A stretch of 10,627 nt of DNA from Nitrospinaceae bacterium. Lineage in GTDB: Bacteria; Nitrospinota; Nitrospinia; Nitrospinales; Nitrospinaceae. Below, in pieces: positions 7,911 through 10,627 of this stretch. Within the stretch, counting starts at the first letter, position 1, and each line of letters starts with the position of its first letter. The DNA lies in assembly GCA_029261615.1 (NCBI GenBank), contig JAJDAX010000200.1, positions 1 through 10,627 on the forward strand, read 5' to 3'. The notes beneath the pieces are model-generated. The model was given only the letters and a program-made list of their open reading frames with translations. It made no database searches and was not told where the DNA came from. Made by a program: the position numbers and the translations under genes.

Positions 7911-7916
7911 AAGCTT

Positions 7917-10457
7917 GTGTCCATGATATTGGGCCTGATGATTCTGGTAATTGGCGGAATCGGCCTCATGTTTATTCTGAAAAAGCCAGGAGATGAGGGT
8001 AGTCCCTCCACATCGGATATTGATGAGGGAGGGGCTTCGCCCCGAATTTCTAAAGGAGGCGCAGAGTCCAAAACCGCCAAGGGTAATACCAAGCTTACCG
8101 GTATGGTCAAAAAAATTGAGAAAGTCCGCAAGGAAAAAGGCGACACCAAACTCCAAACACTGGTCCGGCATCAGGTTGACGCTCCACCCGAGGACTTTTT
8201 TGGCCGAAGGACCGAGATCATGAATACCGTCACCAATTTCAAGGACGGAGTCAGTTTTAACGGATTTTTTGGGCCGCGTGGTATTGGGAAAACGGCAACC
8301 GCCTTAAAGGTGATTGATAAAGTTACTCCGCTTTTTCCAGAAGCCCAGATTTATTTTAATTTCGATACCACAGAAAATCCAGACACAGCGACCTTGGAAG
8401 CTATGGCGCATGTGATCAATTCCCTGGCACCCGCTTCAAAGACACCCACCAACCCGGATGGATTGATCGCCCAGTATCGAAAGCTATTGCACGGGAAAAA
8501 ACTTCTGCTGTTTTTCGATAATGTCCGGACCACGGCTGAGGTTGTGAAACTCATGCCGCCTTCCAAAAGTGTTGGCCTGATCATTACCTCCGAAGAGAAA
8601 CTGGAAATTGAAAATGTGACCTGGGAAAAAATTGATTCTCTTCCTGAAGAAGATTTGAGAGACCTGCTCAGCTTGTGGGCCAGCCGGATCGGTTTCTGGG
8701 CTGCCGAAATCGGTCGTTACTCCGCGTTCAATCCTTTGGCGGCGAGCCTTTGTGGGCGCTTCCTGAATGAGTTCGACTCATTTGACCCTGAGCAGTTCGC
8801 CACTAAATTGCGCGATATTTTTAAAGGAATTGAAAAAAATGTGCCGGACCGCAACCAGGCCGGAATCGAAACCGTTTTGACCATTCTGCTTCTGATCCTC
8901 CCCGATCCAGCCAAAATTCTGCTGGCAAAATTGTTGCAGTTTCGTGGAAGCTTTTATGGTGAGGCAGAAGCCTTCATCTGTGAAGACAAGGAAAACGTAA
9001 AACTTGAAATGCTTGTTCGGCTCGGCTTTGTGGAATACAACGAGCACACGGACCGGTACCAGATCCCGCCCACTTTGCATCGGTGGCTGGCAAACAAGAT
9101 CAAAAATATTCCCCAGGGCCAGGCAGATTTAAGGCGGGCGACATATTTTATGACCCGAATGCAATTGTTAAGTGACATGTTCCATTCCAACCTGGCATCC
9201 AAAAAAGATCAAGCCTTGCAATTGTTCGACCTGGACTGGAAAAATATTGCAGCTTCTCAATCCTGGGCACAGGCAAATTGCCTGAAGGACAACGAGGTCG
9301 CGCGTATTTGCCAGAGTTATGCCGAGTTGGGTTACCCCCTTCTGCAGCTCCGCCAATCAGCTCAGAACCGCTTGCCCTGGCTGGAAGGTGGGTTGCTGGC
9401 GGCGAAAAACCTTCAGGATGAAGAGGGAGAATTGAACTGCCAGTTGTTTCTCGGCCAGGAGTGCAACAGCGTCAAGAACTGGCCCAAGGCGATCGAGTCT
9501 CTGGAAAAATCCCTCGCTCTTTCTCAGAAACAGGAAAAGCCAAAAATTGAGCTGGAAGTTTTGCACGGACTGGGCACAGCATTCCTGGGTCAGAAAAACT
9601 GGAGCACGGCACTCGAGCACTTTCAAAATGAAGCCAACGCCGCAGAAAAAATAGGGCAACATGCGGTGGTCTTAAGAGCGCAGGAAGATATTGCCAAAAC
9701 ACATATTCAAGCGAAAGATCCCGGTCAGGCCATGACCTGGTTGAATAAAGCGTTGGAAACAGTAAAAAAATTGAAAAACCCTGGGGCAGAAGCTCGACTA
9801 CTTGCCTCACTCGGTAAGGCGCAGTTGCAGTCCGGTGATTCCGAAGGGGCCATCGAAACACTACAATCCGCTCTAGGAAGCCAGGCCAAAAACGGCGACC
9901 CTAAATCCATAGCCGGTCTGCACCACAACCTTGGCGATGCGTTTCTTGCAATCGATGAACCAGCCAAGGCCGCTTCCAGCTATCAGAGTGCTTCGGTTTT
10001 GTATCAAAAAATTCGTGATTCGCTAGGGCATGCCCAGTCGTCTGGTCTGCATGGTGCCTGCCTGTTGTTGGCCGGAGATCCCGAGCAGGGTATAAAAATC
10101 GCCAACAGTGCGCGTTCCATCCTCCGCAAAATTAAAGCGATAGGCGAGGAACTAAGAATCCTCAATTTGATGGGGGGAGCCTTCCTGAAAGCCGGGAAAT
10201 GGGAAGAAGCCCTGAAGGCAGGGCAAAGCCAGCGTCAACTGGCACAGAAAACCAAAAAGGGTGAGTATGAGGCGCGGGCTCTTGTAACCATGGGAGAGGC
10301 CATGGAAGGAAAAAAGAATCCGGGAGAAGCCTTGCCTCTCTATAAAAATGCAGTCCAATTATTTGGCTCCCGGTTACCGGATGAAACCAGAAAATGTAAT
10401 GAAAAAATCAAAGCCCTGGAAAAATTCACTGCCAAGGCACCTCCTTCAGGTTCCTGA
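7917..10457 (+). CDS. Membrane-anchored STAND (NB-ARC-like) NTPase with C-terminal TPR repeats
   Basis: Counting from the GTG at 7917 gives 846 residues; a TTG at 7896 would add seven. One transmembrane helix (about 3-21) ends in KK, which by the positive-inside rule puts the rest in the cytoplasm. A polar linker rich in G, S, K and E (about 24-60) follows. The STAND NTPase module has the FFGRR entry motif (94-98), Walker A GPRGIGKT (119-126, Lys125), Walker B LLLFFDNV (196-203, Asp201), a sensor-like GLIITSE (220-226), an NPLA segment at the GxP position (272-275), and a winged-helix-like region (about 313-393) ending in PPTLHRWLANK. The layout resembles the NB-ARC part of AfsR-type regulators. 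A helical spacer (about 394-505) leads to eight TPRs (about 506-825) whose position-8 small residues fall exactly 40 residues apart. These families usually use ATP-driven oligomerisation for signalling. The specific role, trigger and output here are unknown. No DNA-binding or catalytic effector domain is visible. Confidence 0.88.
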   Translation: MSMILGLMILVIGGIGLMFILKKPGDEGSPSTSDIDEGGASPRISKGGAESKTAKGNTKLTGMVKKIEKVRKEKGDTKLQTLVRHQVDAPPEDFFGRRTEIMNTVTNFKDGVSFNGFFGPRGIGKTATALKVIDKVTPLFPEAQIYFNFDTTENPDTATLEAMAHVINSLAPASKTPTNPDGLIAQYRKLLHGKKLLLFFDNVRTTAEVVKLMPPSKSVGLIITSEEKLEIENVTWEKIDSLPEEDLRDLLSLWASRIGFWAAEIGRYSAFNPLAASLCGRFLNEFDSFDPEQFATKLRDIFKGIEKNVPDRNQAGIETVLTILLLILPDPAKILLAKLLQFRGSFYGEAEAFICEDKENVKLEMLVRLGFVEYNEHTDRYQIPPTLHRWLANKIKNIPQGQADLRRATYFMTRMQLLSDMFHSNLASKKDQALQLFDLDWKNIAASQSWAQANCLKDNEVARICQSYAELGYPLLQLRQSAQNRLPWLEGGLLAAKNLQDEEGELNCQLFLGQECNSVKNWPKAIESLEKSLALSQKQEKPKIELEVLHGLGTAFLGQKNWSTALEHFQNEANAAEKIGQHAVVLRAQEDIAKTHIQAKDPGQAMTWLNKALETVKKLKNPGAEARLLASLGKAQLQSGDSEGAIETLQSALGSQAKNGDPKSIAGLHHNLGDAFLAIDEPAKAASSYQSASVLYQKIRDSLGHAQSSGLHGACLLLAGDPEQGIKIANSARSILRKIKAIGEELRILNLMGGAFLKAGKWEEALKAGQSQRQLAQKTKKGEYEARALVTMGEAMEGKKNPGEALPLYKNAVQLFGSRLPDETRKCNEKIKALEKFTAKAPPSGS

Positions 10458-10519
10458 TCCACCCGTCTCTTTGTGAATTAAAAATCAAAACTTTAGAAAT
10501 CCTTTAAATTGAAAAAACC

Positions 10520-10627
10520 ATGTCCGTAACCATTTATCACAACCCGAAATGCAGTAAATCGCGCCAGACTCTTGAACTGCTTGGCGAGCAAAAAATCACG
10601 CCGGTTGTCATCGAGTACCTGAAAGAC
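10520..10627 (+). CDS. ArsC/YfgD-family arsenate reductase-like protein, N-terminal fragment
   Basis: The first 36 codons are visible before the window ends. MSVTIYHNPKCSKSRQTLEL has the ArsC-family thioredoxin-fold opening: a beta strand, then HNPKCSKSR with the presumptive redox/catalytic Cys11, then a helix and a second strand (VVIEYLKD). E. coli ArsC starts with ITIYHNPACGTSRNTL, and the CSKSR version is common in YfgD-like glutaredoxin-dependent relatives. The truncation hides the downstream arginines needed to tell true arsenate reductases from YfgD-like proteins, so substrate specificity is open. The ATG lacks a clear Shine-Dalgarno. It lies 62 bp after the STAND-TPR stop on the same strand, with no obvious terminator between them. 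Confidence 0.85.
   Translation, partial: MSVTIYHNPKCSKSRQTLELLGEQKITPVVIEYLKD

Larger units (their letters stand above)
7554..7916. other. Non-coding divergent region between glyS and the STAND-TPR gene
   Basis: About 360 bp with no supportable gene. It holds a candidate glyS promoter, an extended imperfect inverted repeat (7726-7798), a second smaller hairpin (GCAGG at 7650-7654 with CCTGC at 7667-7671, extended by TTT/AAA with a bulge) in the presumed glyS leader, and the ribosome site of the downstream gene. I see no T-box consensus and no recognisable riboswitch core in the glyS leader. No convincing promoter for the plus-strand gene stands out; a poor candidate is TTTATT, a 16-bp spacer and TATCCT at about 7825-7852. 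Confidence 0.6.

Noticed and set aside
7616..7996. Plus-strand open frame of 126 codons upstream of and overlapping the STAND gene
   Set aside because: No ribosome site, no recognisable domain, and irregular composition. It overlaps the better-supported STAND start in another frame and covers the inverted repeat and the glyS promoter.
7917..10457. Firm assignment of the STAND-TPR protein as an antiphage Avs/bNLR system
   Set aside because: There is no nuclease, protease or other known effector domain, and no defence genes or mobile elements are in view, so it is kept only as a hypothesis.

Overview
The window reads as chromosomal DNA of a Gram-negative bacterium with periplasmic electron-transfer proteins. 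Three features support this: an N-terminal piece of a secreted multihaem c-type cytochrome, a two-subunit (alpha/beta) type glycyl-tRNA synthetase beta chain, and a pyruvate phosphate dikinase directly downstream of it. A glyS-ppdK order with a multihaem cytochrome nearby would fit a deltaproteobacterial (Desulfobacterota) or Nitrospinota-like lineage. This is an inference from gene content; there is no 16S or other taxonomic marker here.

Layout. (1) Positions 1-779 carry two minus-strand genes: a DUF4399-type periplasmic protein (352-777), then the start of a c-type cytochrome (282 down to the window edge). (2) A 217-bp divergent intergenic region (778-994) holds two plausible back-to-back sigma70-like promoters and a small inverted repeat. 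(3) An orphan membrane histidine kinase lies on the plus strand (995-2569), with no response regulator in view. (4) A 125-bp convergent gap follows. (5) The minus-strand housekeeping pair glyS (7553-5472) and ppdK (5319-2695) are separated by 152 bp and are probably co-transcribed from glyS. glyQ, the usual partner, is not immediately upstream. (6) A roughly 360-bp non-coding divergent region (7554-7916) contains a probable glyS promoter and a bulged inverted repeat able to form a hairpin. (7) A plus-strand gene encodes a single-pass membrane-anchored STAND (NB-ARC-like) P-loop NTPase ending in eight TPR repeats on an exact 40-residue pitch. (8) The window ends in the first 36 codons of an ArsC/YfgD-family thioredoxin-fold protein, 62 bp downstream.

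How the parts may work together. glyS and ppdK are core metabolism: glycine charging, and pyruvate/PEP interconversion. The cytochrome and DUF4399 protein look like a small envelope operon, and the divergent kinase may share its control region. The STAND-TPR protein is the least conventional gene. It looks like a signalling or scaffold ATPase tethered to the inner membrane; its trigger and output cannot be read from the sequence. No rRNA, tRNA, CRISPR array, insertion sequence or clear prophage signal was seen.
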